A DNA stretch of 64,000 bases from an uncultured Candidatus Actinomarina sp. (GCA_902619825.1 CACNFT010000001.1:329534-393533); one strand, 5' to 3'. Shown: positions 9,608 to 19,531, numbered from the stretch's first letter. Program-made: numbers and translations. Notes: generated by a model not told the origin, from the letters alone.

Positions 9608-12127
9608 ATGAATAAAAAGAGGTTGCCCAAATCAACTTATCCCAATAGATACGAAATCGAACTTGATGTTGATTTAGATAATTTCTCATACACCGGGGCA
9701 CAAAAAGTCGATTTAAATGTTGTTGAAGCAACAAACAATATTGTTTTAAATAGCGTTGGAATTGAAGTTACAAAAGCAAAAATTCAAACTACTAAACAAG
9801 ATATTCCTTTGGAAGTTAACTATATAGAGGAAGATGAAAAAATAGTTTTTGAATCCCAAGAGACATTGAGTGAAGGTGTTTACGAATTATATCTTGAATT
9901 CAATTCGGAAATTACAAATGACCTTAAAGGCTTTTATAAAAGTAGCTACATGTCTGAAGATGGTGAAAAAAAATGGATTGCTACCACACAATTTGAACCA
10001 ACTGCGGCAAGATCGGCTTTCCCCTGCTGGGACGAACCTGAATATAAAGCTATATTTTCAATGACAATAATAACTGATGAAAAGTATTTAAGAGTCAGCA
10101 ATGAAATGGTTGTCGAGGAAGAAAAAGTAGAAAATAATAAACTACGAACTAAATTTGCAGACTCAATGAAAATGTCATCATATCTTGTAGCTTTTGTAAT
10201 AGGAGATCTTGAAGCTACTGTTGTTGGAAAGTCTAAAACGACAGATATACGAATAATACATAGACCTGGGTTTTCACACCAAACTTCTTACGCGGGAACA
10301 GCTGCGATTAAACTTTTAGACTTCTTTGAAGACTATTACAAGATTCCCTATCCAGGAACTAAATTAGATCTTATTGCTATCCCGGACTTTGCAATGGGTG
10401 CTATGGAAAATGTAGGAGCAGTTACTTTTCGTGAGAACTTGCTTTTATTTGATAAGGATAAAGCTACTAGATCAGAACTTGATAGATCAATAACAGTAAT
10501 CGCACATGAACTTGCTCATATGTGGTTTGGAGATTTAGTGACTATGAAATGGTGGGATGGAATCTGGTTAAATGAGGCATTTGCAAGTCTGATGGAAGTA
10601 ATTGCATCATATAATACATATCCTGAATTCAAACAGTGGAACGCAATGAATATGTCAAGAACTGCTGGATTTTCTATCGACTCACTCGAAAATTCTAGAC
10701 CGGTCGAGTTTGATGTTGAAACTCCGGATCAAGCAGAAGAGATGTTTGATGTTCTCACCTACGAAAAAGGTTCAACTGTTTTAAGAATGTTTCAAATGTT
10801 TATTGGCGAAGAAGCTTTTCAAAATGGAGTTGAAGCTTATTTAAACAAATTTAAATTTGAAAATACCAACTCGTCTGATTTATGGGATGCATTAAGTGAG
10901 GCAAGTAATCAACCTCTCAATAAAATATTACCTTTTTGGATAAGAGAAAAAGGTTATCCCTTTTTACAAGTAGACTGCTCCAATAATTTTTTAACAATTA
11001 AACAAAAACCTTTTCTTCTTAAAAATGTAGAAACTGATAAAAATAATATAAAACCAGTACCTGTTCAAATTAAGTTTCTTGATACAGGAAATGAAGAAAA
11101 ATTTTTGCTAGACGAAGCTGAAAGAGTCATAGATTTAAGGAATTTAGGTGAAGTTCCTCACATAAATAGTGGAGGTTGGGGATTCTTTCATACATTTTAT
11201 GATGATGAGATTTTTGAAAATATACTTGCAAATTTTGACAAACTAAATGATCTCGAAAAATACAGACTTCTTGAAGATAAATGGATGCAATTTAAAAAAG
11301 CTCCGACAGGTATAAAAGACTTTTATAAATTCTTAATGTTCTTTAAAAAGGAGAAAGACGAAGACATCTGGATTTATATGTCTTCGATAATAGCAACATT
11401 AGCAAATCTTTTTGAATCTAATAACTCTGATAGTTTTAAAGCTTTTGTAAGGGACTTGACTGACGAGTTGCACAATGAGCTTGGATTTGAGGTTAAAAAA
11501 GACGAAAAATTAGAAATCAAAGAAGTAAGAGATACTATTAACAAGTTGAGAGCTAAAAATTTAGATGATGATTCGTTTATAAAAAAATTTAGTGATATTT
11601 TTAAAGAAAATAAAATGGAGTCTATTTCAGAAGGAACATTTTTTAGCTCGATCCTTTTTATATCCGCACTTGATGAGACAAACAAAATTGAGATTTTTTT
11701 AGAAAAGTTCGAAAACGCAGAGTCTCCTCAAATGCAAGGAAGGTACAGAGCGGTATTAGGTCAAGTAAGAGACCAAAATGCAAGTAAAAAAATTGTTGAA
11801 TTTATGCTTGATGGAAGAATCCGCGGAGCAGATTGCCCATATATATTAGCTTCGATGATAACCAACAAATATATCGGGAAAAAATCATGGAAGGTAATTA
11901 AAGAAAATTTTAATGACTTGCTAAGTGTTATGCCAGATTGGACCGCATCAAGGATTTTAGACGCACTTCCAGCAATATATGACGAAGAATTTGCTGATGA
12001 TATAAAAAACTTTATCAAAAAGAATCCGCTTCCATCATCTGAAAAACTTGCAGCACAAAAATTAGAAAGATTGGAAGCTAACATAGAATTTATGGATAAT
12101 TTAAAGGAAGTTAACAATGAAACCTAG
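9608..12127 (+). CDS. pepN: M1-family aminopeptidase (PepN-like)
   Basis: 839 residues. The exopeptidase motif GAMEN is at 264-268. The gluzincin motif is HELAH at 300-304, with the third zinc ligand E323 in WLNEAFA (HExxH-x18-E). The C-terminal ERAP1-like helical region is present, so the enzyme is full length for the M1 class. It releases N-terminal amino acids from peptides, fitting a lifestyle based on peptide and amino-acid uptake (compare the ABC operon at 50-55.6 kb). It starts 10 bases after gnd, and its stop overlaps the LLM oxidoreductase start by 11 bases. Confidence 0.95.
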   Translation: MNKKRLPKSTYPNRYEIELDVDLDNFSYTGAQKVDLNVVEATNNIVLNSVGIEVTKAKIQTTKQDIPLEVNYIEEDEKIVFESQETLSEGVYELYLEFNSEITNDLKGFYKSSYMSEDGEKKWIATTQFEPTAARSAFPCWDEPEYKAIFSMTIITDEKYLRVSNEMVVEEEKVENNKLRTKFADSMKMSSYLVAFVIGDLEATVVGKSKTTDIRIIHRPGFSHQTSYAGTAAIKLLDFFEDYYKIPYPGTKLDLIAIPDFAMGAMENVGAVTFRENLLLFDKDKATRSELDRSITVIAHELAHMWFGDLVTMKWWDGIWLNEAFASLMEVIASYNTYPEFKQWNAMNMSRTAGFSIDSLENSRPVEFDVETPDQAEEMFDVLTYEKGSTVLRMFQMFIGEEAFQNGVEAYLNKFKFENTNSSDLWDALSEASNQPLNKILPFWIREKGYPFLQVDCSNNFLTIKQKPFLLKNVETDKNNIKPVPVQIKFLDTGNEEKFLLDEAERVIDLRNLGEVPHINSGGWGFFHTFYDDEIFENILANFDKLNDLEKYRLLEDKWMQFKKAPTGIKDFYKFLMFFKKEKDEDIWIYMSSIIATLANLFESNNSDSFKAFVRDLTDELHNELGFEVKKDEKLEIKEVRDTINKLRAKNLDDDSFIKKFSDIFKENKMESISEGTFFSSILFISALDETNKIEIFLEKFENAESPQMQGRYRAVLGQVRDQNASKKIVEFMLDGRIRGADCPYILASMITNKYIGKKSWKVIKENFNDLLSVMPDWTASRILDALPAIYDEEFADDIKNFIKKNPLPSSEKLAAQKLERLEANIEFMDNLKEVNNET

Positions 12128-12935
12128 AATTGCAGTATTTTTACACCCACAGCATGCAGAATATGATCAAATAAGAAATGCAGCTGTTGAAGCAGAGGAA
12201 TTGGGGGCAGACGTTCTTTATAATTGGGACCACTTCTACCCCTTATATAAAGAAGATGGTACACAATGGGCTGAAGGAGAAAGAAGAGAGGGTAAACATT
12301 TTGAGTGCTGGACTATGCTTGCGAGTTGGGCAGAAGTAACTGAAAAAATAGAAATTGGTCCTCTTGTAACTTGTAATTCATACAGAAATCCTGAATTGCT
12401 TACTGATATGGCAAGAACTATTGACCATATATCAAATGGAAGACTTGTTTTTGGAATTGGTTCAGGTTGGTTCGAACAAGATTATCAGGAGTATGGTTAT
12501 GAATTCGGAACTGCTATTTGGAGGTTAAAAGAATTAGAAAAATCTCTTGAGAGAATTGAAAAAAGAATGGCAATGTTAGATCCTCAACCAAAAAGAAAAA
12601 TTCCAATATTAATTGGCGGTGGAGGAGAAAAAGTTACTTTGAGAATCACAGCTCAATATGCAGATGTTTGGCATGGATTTGCAACAAAGACAGAGGATCG
12701 CTCAGGCATAGAGACAGTTGCTCATAAAAACAGTGTTTTAGATAACTGGTGTAAAGAAATAGGAAGAGACCCTTCTGAGATTGGAAGGTCAATAGGAATA
12801 GACCTGAAGAGAATTGACAAGGCCGATGAACTTGTCGAAGCAGGAGCAACTGAAATAACTCTTCCCCTAAACGGACCGGACTATGACATGTCAATCGTCA
12901 AAGAGTGGATTGCTTGGAGAGACTCTAAAGACTAG
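12117..12935 (+). CDS. LLM-class (luciferase-like, F420-type) oxidoreductase
   Basis: 272 residues forming a luciferase-like TIM barrel. Recognisable parts are the N-terminal IAVFLHPQHAEYDQI, LYNWDHFYPLY near 37-47, IEIGPLVTCNSYRNPELLT near 76-94, the RLVFGIGSGWFEQDYQEYG stretch near 108-126 and the PILIGGGGEKV loop near 163. Close relatives are annotated as coenzyme F420-dependent (TIGR03560 type) and are common in actinobacteria. The cofactor, F420 or FMN, cannot be proven from the sequence. The start ATG lies inside the end of pepN. The exchanger gene follows after 6 bases. Confidence 0.82.
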   Translation: MKPRIAVFLHPQHAEYDQIRNAAVEAEELGADVLYNWDHFYPLYKEDGTQWAEGERREGKHFECWTMLASWAEVTEKIEIGPLVTCNSYRNPELLTDMARTIDHISNGRLVFGIGSGWFEQDYQEYGYEFGTAIWRLKELEKSLERIEKRMAMLDPQPKRKIPILIGGGGEKVTLRITAQYADVWHGFATKTEDRSGIETVAHKNSVLDNWCKEIGRDPSEIGRSIGIDLKRIDKADELVEAGATEITLPLNGPDYDMSIVKEWIAWRDSKD

Positions 12936-12941
12936 ATTCCT

Positions 12942-13865
12942 ATGGAAACTTTCTTAATATTCGGTGGTTTTGTTTTAGGACTAATACTTTTAGTTAAAGG
13001 CGCTGATGAAATGGTCAAATCTGCAATTCAAATTGCAGTTAAATTTAAACTTCCAAATTCTGTTATTGGTGCAACTTTTATAGGTTTTGGAACATCAGCA
13101 CCAGAATTATTTACAAGTACAGGAGCTGCTATCAATGGTGATTTGTCCCTGGCTATCGGAAATATTATTGGATCTAATATTGCAAATTCATTACTTGTTT
13201 TGGCTGTCCTTTATTTATTTATTGATAAAGGCTTTTCCAAAAAAATTAATATAAATCAAATTAGTCCTGTGTGGATGATGATATTTACCACAATATTTGT
13301 ATCAACTTATATACTTACAAATCAATTTCCATTAGTTTTAGGAATTGTTTTACTGTCGCTTGTTATTTTTGTAACTTACAAGATGGTTAATGAAGAAGCA
13401 ATTGATGAAGAAGAGCTCGTCTCGGAAGAAAAAAAATATATTTGGTTAAGGGGAATATTAGCTATCTCAATAACTATATTTGGAAGTTCGTTAGTGGTTG
13501 ATAATGCCATTGCAATTGCTGACTTATTTAATATATCGTCCTTGATAGTAGGTGTAACAATAATTGCAATAGGAACAAGCCTTCCAGAAGTTGCAGGGGC
13601 AATTTCAGCAGCAAGATTAAAGAAACCAGATTTAATTATGGGAAATGTTTTTGGATCCAATCTATTTAATATTGGTCTCGTTGGTGGATCTGCAATTATA
13701 TTTGAACCTGGCGAAATTAGTTCAAATATCGATTATCAAATGTTTCTTATGTACTTTGTATCTTTTCTCGCAGTTCTCTTAACAAGATACGTCATAAAAA
13801 GAAATGTCCTTGTGGGAATTATTTTCATCGCTGCATATTTTGGATTTATATTTAGCTTATTTTAA
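12942..13865 (+). CDS. Calcium/sodium (CaCA family) antiporter, YrbG-like
   Basis: 307 residues, about ten membrane helices in two homologous halves. The two alpha repeats are clear: FGTSAPELFTS with GNIIGSNIAN in the first half, and IGTSLPEVAGA with GNVFGSNLFN in the second. An acidic cytoplasmic loop (NEEAIDEEELVSEEKK) lies between the halves. This is the standard layout of prokaryotic YrbG/TIGR00367 exchangers, which move Ca2+ or a similar cation against Na+ or H+. It overlaps the Lgt-like gene tail-to-tail by 9 bases. Confidence 0.9.
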   Translation: METFLIFGGFVLGLILLVKGADEMVKSAIQIAVKFKLPNSVIGATFIGFGTSAPELFTSTGAAINGDLSLAIGNIIGSNIANSLLVLAVLYLFIDKGFSKKININQISPVWMMIFTTIFVSTYILTNQFPLVLGIVLLSLVIFVTYKMVNEEAIDEEELVSEEKKYIWLRGILAISITIFGSSLVVDNAIAIADLFNISSLIVGVTIIAIGTSLPEVAGAISAARLKKPDLIMGNVFGSNLFNIGLVGGSAIIFEPGEISSNIDYQMFLMYFVSFLAVLLTRYVIKRNVLVGIIFIAAYFGFIFSLF

Positions 13866-14681
13866 ATTTTTATTTTTTTGAAAATATAGAAATCCCAATA
13901 ACGCTAACAATAAACCTCCTACTTGATTCCAAGTAAATGAACCAATTGTTGCATCGCCCATACCAAACCTTAATGTATCTAAGATCGATCTTTGTACTCC
14001 GTACCAAACTGCCCATAATCCCATCCATGAACCGGGTCCAAATTCATATCGCTTCTTTAAATTCATAAATATATAAAAAACTACTAAAGCCAATAGCATG
14101 TCATACATTGCTACATGATGATAGGTTCCACATGTTGTAAGTGGCTCAGCACATTCTAGACCATTGTGTTGTGGAGCAACATCGTATCCGGGTAATATTT
14201 CATAACCCAAAAAAAAGTTTGTTTTTCGACCTAGATGCTCAACTATTGCTAAATCACCTATACGTCCAATTACAGTTCCTAGGATTAATCCAGTAGCTGC
14301 GTAATCACCATATCTTTTGAAACTTTCTTTTCCGACTATTTGAATTCTGTAGAAAGCAGCGATTATACCCCCTGCCATTCCTCCCATGATTGAATAGCTT
14401 CCAGCTAATGTAAAAATATCATCTAGACCGTAGCCAGTTTCGCCTATGTGCGCAGGTATTGTAAAAAATCTAGCACCCAATATTGCACCAAATATTGCCC
14501 ACGTTAATCCATCTGAAAAAAGGTCTGAGTTAGCACCATCTTTTTCAGCAAGTTTAATTGCATGATTTGCACCAAAATAAAATCCAATCGCAGCAAAGAC
14601 ACCATGCAATGAAAAAAATACCGGACCTATCTTAGTTATTGGAATTGGTGGGTATGTTATTGATAAAAATGAGTCAAGCAA
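13857..14681 (-). CDS. Lgt-like (prolipoprotein diacylglyceryl transferase family) membrane protein, divergent
   Basis: 274 residues with about seven membrane helices and the Lgt fold signature GRIGDLAIVEHLGRKT at 139-154. Arginines matching the essential pair of E. coli Lgt are present (R140 and R231), and so is the Glu at 148. The residue matching Asn146 is Asp (D143), the one matching Glu243 is Asp (D235), and the usual catalytic-loop His of GGMxFHGG is missing (SIMGGMAGG at 97-105). It may be a functional but divergent Lgt or a paralogue with another role. It directly follows ctaB in a two-gene minus-strand unit beside the oxidase genes. Confidence 0.7.
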   Translation of the reverse strand: MLDSFLSITYPPIPITKIGPVFFSLHGVFAAIGFYFGANHAIKLAEKDGANSDLFSDGLTWAIFGAILGARFFTIPAHIGETGYGLDDIFTLAGSYSIMGGMAGGIIAAFYRIQIVGKESFKRYGDYAATGLILGTVIGRIGDLAIVEHLGRKTNFFLGYEILPGYDVAPQHNGLECAEPLTTCGTYHHVAMYDMLLALVVFYIFMNLKKRYEFGPGSWMGLWAVWYGVQRSILDTLRFGMGDATIGSFTWNQVGGLLLALLGFLYFQKNKNLK

Positions 14682-14682
14682 T

Positions 14683-15564
14683 TTAAATATTCCTTAAAGT
14701 CCAAAATACATCTGCCACAATACTTATGAATATAACAGCCAAATATGTATTAGAAAATATAAAATAATTTATTGGTTTTATTTTTTTCCTATACAAATTA
14801 AATGCTTTATACATTAAATTGACTCCAAAAAATATAGATACGAATAAATAAATTATTCCTAATTGAAGAATTGGTGCTGCTACTAGAGAAATTAAAACTG
14901 TTGAACAGCTGTAAATACCTATAAATATACATGTTCTTTTGTAGCTTTCCTGAATAGGAAGCATTGGAAATTCAGCATTTTTATAATCCGCTTTGTTCTC
15001 GATTGACAATGCCCAGAAATGTGCGGGTGTCCACATAAAAACCAATAGGAATAAAACCCAAGGTCCTGTCTCCAGTTCTGAACCTGTTGCGGTCCAACCG
15101 ATTAAAACGGGGGCAGCTCCCGATGCGCCTCCAATGACAATATTTTGATTTGTTCTTGGCTTCAAAATTAAGGTGTAAATAAATACATAGAAAATATTGG
15201 CAGCTAATCCTATAAATGATGAAAGAGGTGTAACTAAAGAATATAAAATTAAAAATCCAATTAATCCAGATGAGATAGAGTAGATTATTCCATTGGTTTT
15301 TGTAAGCTCACCTGTGACAATTGGTCTATCTGATGTTCTTTCCATAAGCTTGTCTGTCTCTACTTCTAAAACCTGGTTCATAACATTGGCACTTATTGCT
15401 AGGAGAGTTCCACCGGCCAGTGTGTATATGACAAGTGATAAAGGTGGCATACCATATATTGAAATCACCATTGAGGGAACTGTTGTGACTAGCAACAACT
15501 CAATAACACGTAATTTAGAAAGTTTTAAATAGCTTTTGAATGTGGAAGGTTTATTTGACTTCAT
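14683..15564 (-). CDS. ctaB: Heme O synthase (protoheme IX farnesyltransferase)
   Basis: 293 residues, a UbiA-type prenyltransferase with about nine helices. The first Asp-rich region reads NQVLEVETDKLMERTSDRPI (about 62-81), and a second Y-K motif is YTLILKPRTNQNIVIGGASG. It attaches a farnesyl group to heme B, giving heme O, the substrate of CtaA at 5.2-6.1 kb. It is transcribed divergently from coxB, sharing about 90 bases of upstream DNA that contains a TATAAT at 15597-15602. The Lgt-like gene follows with a one-base gap. Confidence 0.92.
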   Translation of the reverse strand: MKSNKPSTFKSYLKLSKLRVIELLLVTTVPSMVISIYGMPPLSLVIYTLAGGTLLAISANVMNQVLEVETDKLMERTSDRPIVTGELTKTNGIIYSISSGLIGFLILYSLVTPLSSFIGLAANIFYVFIYTLILKPRTNQNIVIGGASGAAPVLIGWTATGSELETGPWVLFLLVFMWTPAHFWALSIENKADYKNAEFPMLPIQESYKRTCIFIGIYSCSTVLISLVAAPILQLGIIYLFVSIFFGVNLMYKAFNLYRKKIKPINYFIFSNTYLAVIFISIVADVFWTLRNI

Positions 15565-15652
15565 ATTGACATAGTAACGATGCCTAGACTTTAACTTATA
15601 ATTACCCTATTTCAGGTGTAGACGCTATTCTTAAATATTGACTAGATAATTT

Positions 15653-16669
15653 ATGCATATAAAAAAATTTTTAAAACCTAAAAACTTTATCCTATGCAGT
15701 TTTTTATTCATTACTGCATGTATTGAGGATGCTCCTCTTGACTCTTTGAGTCCAGCTGGTCCCTATGCAAGAACAATCGATGAGTTGTTTTGGTTAACTT
15801 TTTGGATTGCAGTTGTTATATTCTTTATTGTTCAAGGTGCTTTACTATTTTCAGTTTTTTATTTTAAAGATTCTCCAGACAAACCTGAGCCTAAACAAAT
15901 TCATGGAAATAATTTTTTAGAAATTTTGTGGACAATAATTCCGGTAATTATTTTAGCTTCTATCGCGGTTCCTACAGTAAGAACAATATTTGATCTTGCA
16001 AGAGAACCTGAGGATGCTCTAAAAATTGAAGTAATTGGCCACCAGTGGTGGTTTGAGTATAAATATCCAGATTATGGAATAACGACAGCAAATGTACTTG
16101 TAATTCCTGAAGATACTCCAATTAGATTAGAGATGTGGTCAAATGATGTCCTTCATAATTACTGGGTTCCTAAATTAAATGGAAAGAGGTATCTTGTTCC
16201 TGGACAGAAAACTTATTTAAATTTACATGCTGATAATGCAGAAGAATTCTGGGCACAATGTGGAGAATACTGTGGATTAAGTCACTCAAAAATGAGAGGT
16301 AGAGTTTTATCAATGTCTGAATCAGATTTTGATGCCTGGGTAATTAATGAACAAAAAAATGCTGACAATACACTTTCTGAAGGTTCCTTGGCATATGAAG
16401 GGCAGCAGGTATATCTAAATGCAGGCTGTACCCAATGCCATGTTATTGGTGGAGTTTGGGATGTTCAAGGTGAACGGATAGCGCCCAACTTAACACATTT
16501 TGCAAATAGAAATGTCTTTGCAGGAGCAGCATTAAAAAACAATAGTGAAAATTTAACGAAATGGTTAGCAAATCCAGCTGAGTTAAAACCAGGTACTTTC
16601 ATGCCTAATCTAGAATTGACTGAGAGAGAAATTGAAGCTTTAATAGAATATTTAGGAACACTTAAATGA
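15653..16669 (+). CDS. ctaC: Cytochrome c oxidase subunit II with fused cytochrome c domain (caa3 type)
   Basis: 338 residues. A lipoprotein signal ends in the lipobox FITAC with C23, followed by two membrane helices (about 46-72 and 90-110). The CuA domain has H168, C203, E205, C207, H211 and M214 (CGEYCGLSHSKM). A C-terminal c-type heme domain has CTQCH at 259-263 and a probable Met ligand in PGTFMPN (M317). It receives electrons, through CuA or its own heme, for the aa3 centre in subunit I. First gene of the oxidase operon; its stop overlaps ctaD by 4 bases. Confidence 0.95.
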   Translation: MHIKKFLKPKNFILCSFLFITACIEDAPLDSLSPAGPYARTIDELFWLTFWIAVVIFFIVQGALLFSVFYFKDSPDKPEPKQIHGNNFLEILWTIIPVIILASIAVPTVRTIFDLAREPEDALKIEVIGHQWWFEYKYPDYGITTANVLVIPEDTPIRLEMWSNDVLHNYWVPKLNGKRYLVPGQKTYLNLHADNAEEFWAQCGEYCGLSHSKMRGRVLSMSESDFDAWVINEQKNADNTLSEGSLAYEGQQVYLNAGCTQCHVIGGVWDVQGERIAPNLTHFANRNVFAGAALKNNSENLTKWLANPAELKPGTFMPNLELTEREIEALIEYLGTLK

Positions 16670-18654
16670 CAAAAATTATAGAACCAAAAAAACAAAGGAA
16701 TATTTTTTCAAGACCCTCCTCTGAAGAAGGTGTGTGGAGCTGGATCACAACTGTTGATCATAAAAGGATTGGCATAATGTATGGTTATGCTGCATTTTTC
16801 TTTTTGCTAGTCGGTGGGCTTGAAGCTCTTTTATTAAGAATCCAGTTATCCCAACCAGATAACAACTTCTTGAGTGCCGCTGAATATAATGCAATGTTTA
16901 CGATGCACGGAACAACAATGATATTTTTAGCAATCATGCCGATAAGTGCTGCATTTTTTAATTATCTTTTACCGTTACAAATTGGAGCAAGAGATGTGGC
17001 TTTCCCAAGACTAAATGCACTTTCTTTTTGGATATTTATTGCAGGTGGATTGTTTCTATACTCAACTTTTCTTTTTGGTACAGCCGGCGCTCCAGAAGGA
17101 GGTTATCTAGCTGAGGAAGTCAGTCGATTGGCTTCAGCACCTAATGGTGGCTGGTTTGGATACCAACCTAATGCAGGGCTTAAGTATTCACCTGGTACCG
17201 CAATGGACTATTGGGCAATCGGACTTCAGATTCTAGGTATTGCATCCCTCGTTTCAGCATTTAATTTCATCACAACAATTCTTAACATGAGAACTAAAGG
17301 AATGAGATTAATGAGAATGCCAGTATTTACCTGGATGACATTTGCCGTTTCATTCCTTCTCGCTTTTTCTTTACCAATAATCGCAATTGCGTTATTTTTC
17401 GTGACATTTGATAGACAATTTGGGACAACTTTCTTTCTCACTGAAGGTGGGGGCGATCCAGTGTTATGGCAACATCTATTCTGGTTATTTGGTCATCCAG
17501 AAGTTTATATTCTTATCCTTCCAGCTTTTGGGATAGTTTCAGAGGTCCTCCCAACTTTTTCAAGAAAACCATTGTTTGGATATCCAGCAATAGTGTTTGC
17601 TGGATTTGGAATTGCATTTATCGGGTTTGGTGTCTGGGCACATCATATGTTTGCATCTGCAATTAGTCCTGTGGCACAGGCTGGATTTGGCCTATCAACA
17701 ATGATTATCGCAGTACCTACAGGGGTTAAAATATTTAATTGGCTTGGGACAATTTGGGGAGGAAGGCTAACTCTTAATACCCCAATGTTATTTGCTTTAG
17801 GATTTATAGGGATGTTTGTAATTGGTGGCTTAAGTGGTGTTACACATTCAGTGGTGCCAGCAGATACACAACAAACAGATACATATTATATAGTTGCACA
17901 TTTCCACTATGTACTTTTTGGTGGTGCTCTTTTTGGAATTTTTTCAGGACTTTATTTCTGGTTTCCAAAAGTATGGGGAAGAATGTACAACGAGACAATG
18001 GGGAAAATTCACTTTTGGCTAATGATTATTGGTTTTAATTTAACTTTTGGACCAATGCATTGGTTAGGACTACAGGGTCAAGTTAGAAGAACTTGGGTGT
18101 ATGCTGAAGAAACCAATCTTGGATTTTGGAATCTAATTGTTACGATTGGTGCATTTATTCTAGCCATTGCAACTCTTGTTTTTATGGCAAACTGGATATA
18201 TTCAAGAAGAAAAGGTGAGGTTGCTCCTTTTGATCCCTGGGACGCAAGAACAATTGAGTGGAGTATTCCTTCTCCCACTCCGGTGTGGAATTTTTCAAAC
18301 GCACCTGAAGTTAAATCGTTAGATGATTTTTGGCATCAAAAGTATGGAGAAGATGAGGATGGTAGAGCAGTAAGGAGAGAAGGTACGGATGAGTTGTTAC
18401 TACAACTTGAGGAAGAAGGACTAAATCCAAAAGAGGAAATACATCTTCCTAGCCCATCTTATTTTCCAGTAGTTATGGCTTTTGGTCTTCCTTTTTTGGG
18501 ATATGCAATAATTTACAAATCGATACCACTAGCATTGATTGGCGTAATTATGCTACTGATTGGTGGTTTTGGTTGGGGAACTGAGCCTCTAGAGGAAGAG
18601 TTTGAAAGCTCAGAAGAAGAGCCAGAATCTGGAGAGTCTAAAAACTATGAGTGA
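16666..18654 (+). CDS. ctaD: Cytochrome c oxidase subunit I
   Basis: 662 residues. The twelve-helix core carries the heme and CuB ligands in FTMHGTTM, HLFWLFGHPEVYILILP, WAHHMF and VAHFHYVLFGG. The core ends near residue 525. The protein then continues about 130 residues further than a minimal subunit I. That extension has an acidic segment, two more hydrophobic helices near 600-640 and a Glu/Ser-rich tail. Such extensions occur in some actinobacterial and caa3-type oxidases, so this is notable but not unique. It sits in the operon ctaC-D-E-F-G; ctaE starts inside its last codons. Confidence 0.95.
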   Translation: MTKIIEPKKQRNIFSRPSSEEGVWSWITTVDHKRIGIMYGYAAFFFLLVGGLEALLLRIQLSQPDNNFLSAAEYNAMFTMHGTTMIFLAIMPISAAFFNYLLPLQIGARDVAFPRLNALSFWIFIAGGLFLYSTFLFGTAGAPEGGYLAEEVSRLASAPNGGWFGYQPNAGLKYSPGTAMDYWAIGLQILGIASLVSAFNFITTILNMRTKGMRLMRMPVFTWMTFAVSFLLAFSLPIIAIALFFVTFDRQFGTTFFLTEGGGDPVLWQHLFWLFGHPEVYILILPAFGIVSEVLPTFSRKPLFGYPAIVFAGFGIAFIGFGVWAHHMFASAISPVAQAGFGLSTMIIAVPTGVKIFNWLGTIWGGRLTLNTPMLFALGFIGMFVIGGLSGVTHSVVPADTQQTDTYYIVAHFHYVLFGGALFGIFSGLYFWFPKVWGRMYNETMGKIHFWLMIIGFNLTFGPMHWLGLQGQVRRTWVYAEETNLGFWNLIVTIGAFILAIATLVFMANWIYSRRKGEVAPFDPWDARTIEWSIPSPTPVWNFSNAPEVKSLDDFWHQKYGEDEDGRAVRREGTDELLLQLEEEGLNPKEEIHLPSPSYFPVVMAFGLPFLGYAIIYKSIPLALIGVIMLLIGGFGWGTEPLEEEFESSEEEPESGESKNYE

Positions 18655-19231
18655 TGCCCACGCTTATCCTCATGAACCAACTGGAGTTGAAACAAGAAAA
18701 TTAGGGTTTTGGGTATTTTTATCAACCGAAATCTTATTTTTTGGAACCTTAATCACTACATTTCTAATCTTTAAAGGTAGGGATTTTCCAGGTATCAAAT
18801 TAACTGATGTTTACGATATTCCATTTACATCTGTCAGTTCTTTCGTCTTGTTAATGAGCTCATTAACAATGGTCCTCGCGCACAACGCCCTCGAGACTAA
18901 TGATCAAGAAAAAACTAGGGTTTGGTTACTTGCAACAGCTATGCTTGGTGCTGTTTTTTTAGCTGGCCAAATTTATGAGTTTACAGAGTTTTATCATAAG
19001 GGGTTTGAACTATCAACCAACATCTTTAGTTCAACTTTTTATGTTTTGACTGGCTTTCATGGACTTCATGTATTTATTGGTGTTGTTTTGTTACTAGCTT
19101 TATGGGGTATTGGACAAAGACAAAAAGGCCTGTCTTTAAATGAAGGTATGAATCTTGAATTTATTGCACTTTATTGGCACTTTGTTGACATTGTTTGGAT
19201 TGTGTTGTTTACGGTAGTCTATCTTATCTAA
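18647..19231 (+). CDS. ctaE: Cytochrome c oxidase subunit III
   Basis: The ATG at 18647 (MSDAHAYPHEP) gives 194 residues and an 8-base overlap with ctaD. An upstream in-frame ATG at 18602 would need a 53-base overlap and adds a Lys-rich tail unlike the family. There are about five helices, with conserved TEILFFGTL, NALETNDQEK, the QIYEFTEFYHKG segment, TGFHGLHVFIGV and YWHFVDIVWI. It stabilises the catalytic core of the oxidase. The stop TAA shares its last base with the ATG of the next gene. Confidence 0.93.
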   Translation: MSDAHAYPHEPTGVETRKLGFWVFLSTEILFFGTLITTFLIFKGRDFPGIKLTDVYDIPFTSVSSFVLLMSSLTMVLAHNALETNDQEKTRVWLLATAMLGAVFLAGQIYEFTEFYHKGFELSTNIFSSTFYVLTGFHGLHVFIGVVLLLALWGIGQRQKGLSLNEGMNLEFIALYWHFVDIVWIVLFTVVYLI

Positions 19232-19530
19232 TGTCAGAAACACATAAAGAACACCCCAGCCCGACAAAATATGTACAAATTGCAATTGTTCTAGCAATAC
19301 TTACAGCAATAGAGGTTGCACTATATTACACAGAAGATATTGTTGGCGCTCTTGCACCACCATTATTGATTATTTTAGCTGTTGGGAAATTTGTAATTGT
19401 GGTTGGTTGGTTTATGCACTTAAGATATGAGAATAGTTTGGTAAATAAATTTTTCGCAGGTGGAATGATTCTTGCTTTGATACTGTTTGCAATTGTAATG
19501 ATTGAGCGTGCTGTAGGTAATTTCTTTTAA
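19231..19530 (+). CDS. Cytochrome c oxidase subunit IV family protein (small membrane subunit)
   Basis: 99 residues from the ATG at 19231 (MSETHKEHPSP), overlapping the ctaE stop by one base; this is preferable to the longer reading from 19195. It has three predicted helices, with the family pattern ILTAIEVALYYTE, LIILAVGKFVIVVGWFMHLR and a last helix ILALILFAIVMIERAVG. It resembles the COX4_pro/CtaF-type fourth subunit found after ctaE in caa3 operons. Assembly and stability roles are known for the family. Its position in the operon supports the call. Confidence 0.88.
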   Translation: MSETHKEHPSPTKYVQIAIVLAILTAIEVALYYTEDIVGALAPPLLIILAVGKFVIVVGWFMHLRYENSLVNKFFAGGMILALILFAIVMIERAVGNFF

Positions 19531-19531
19531 A

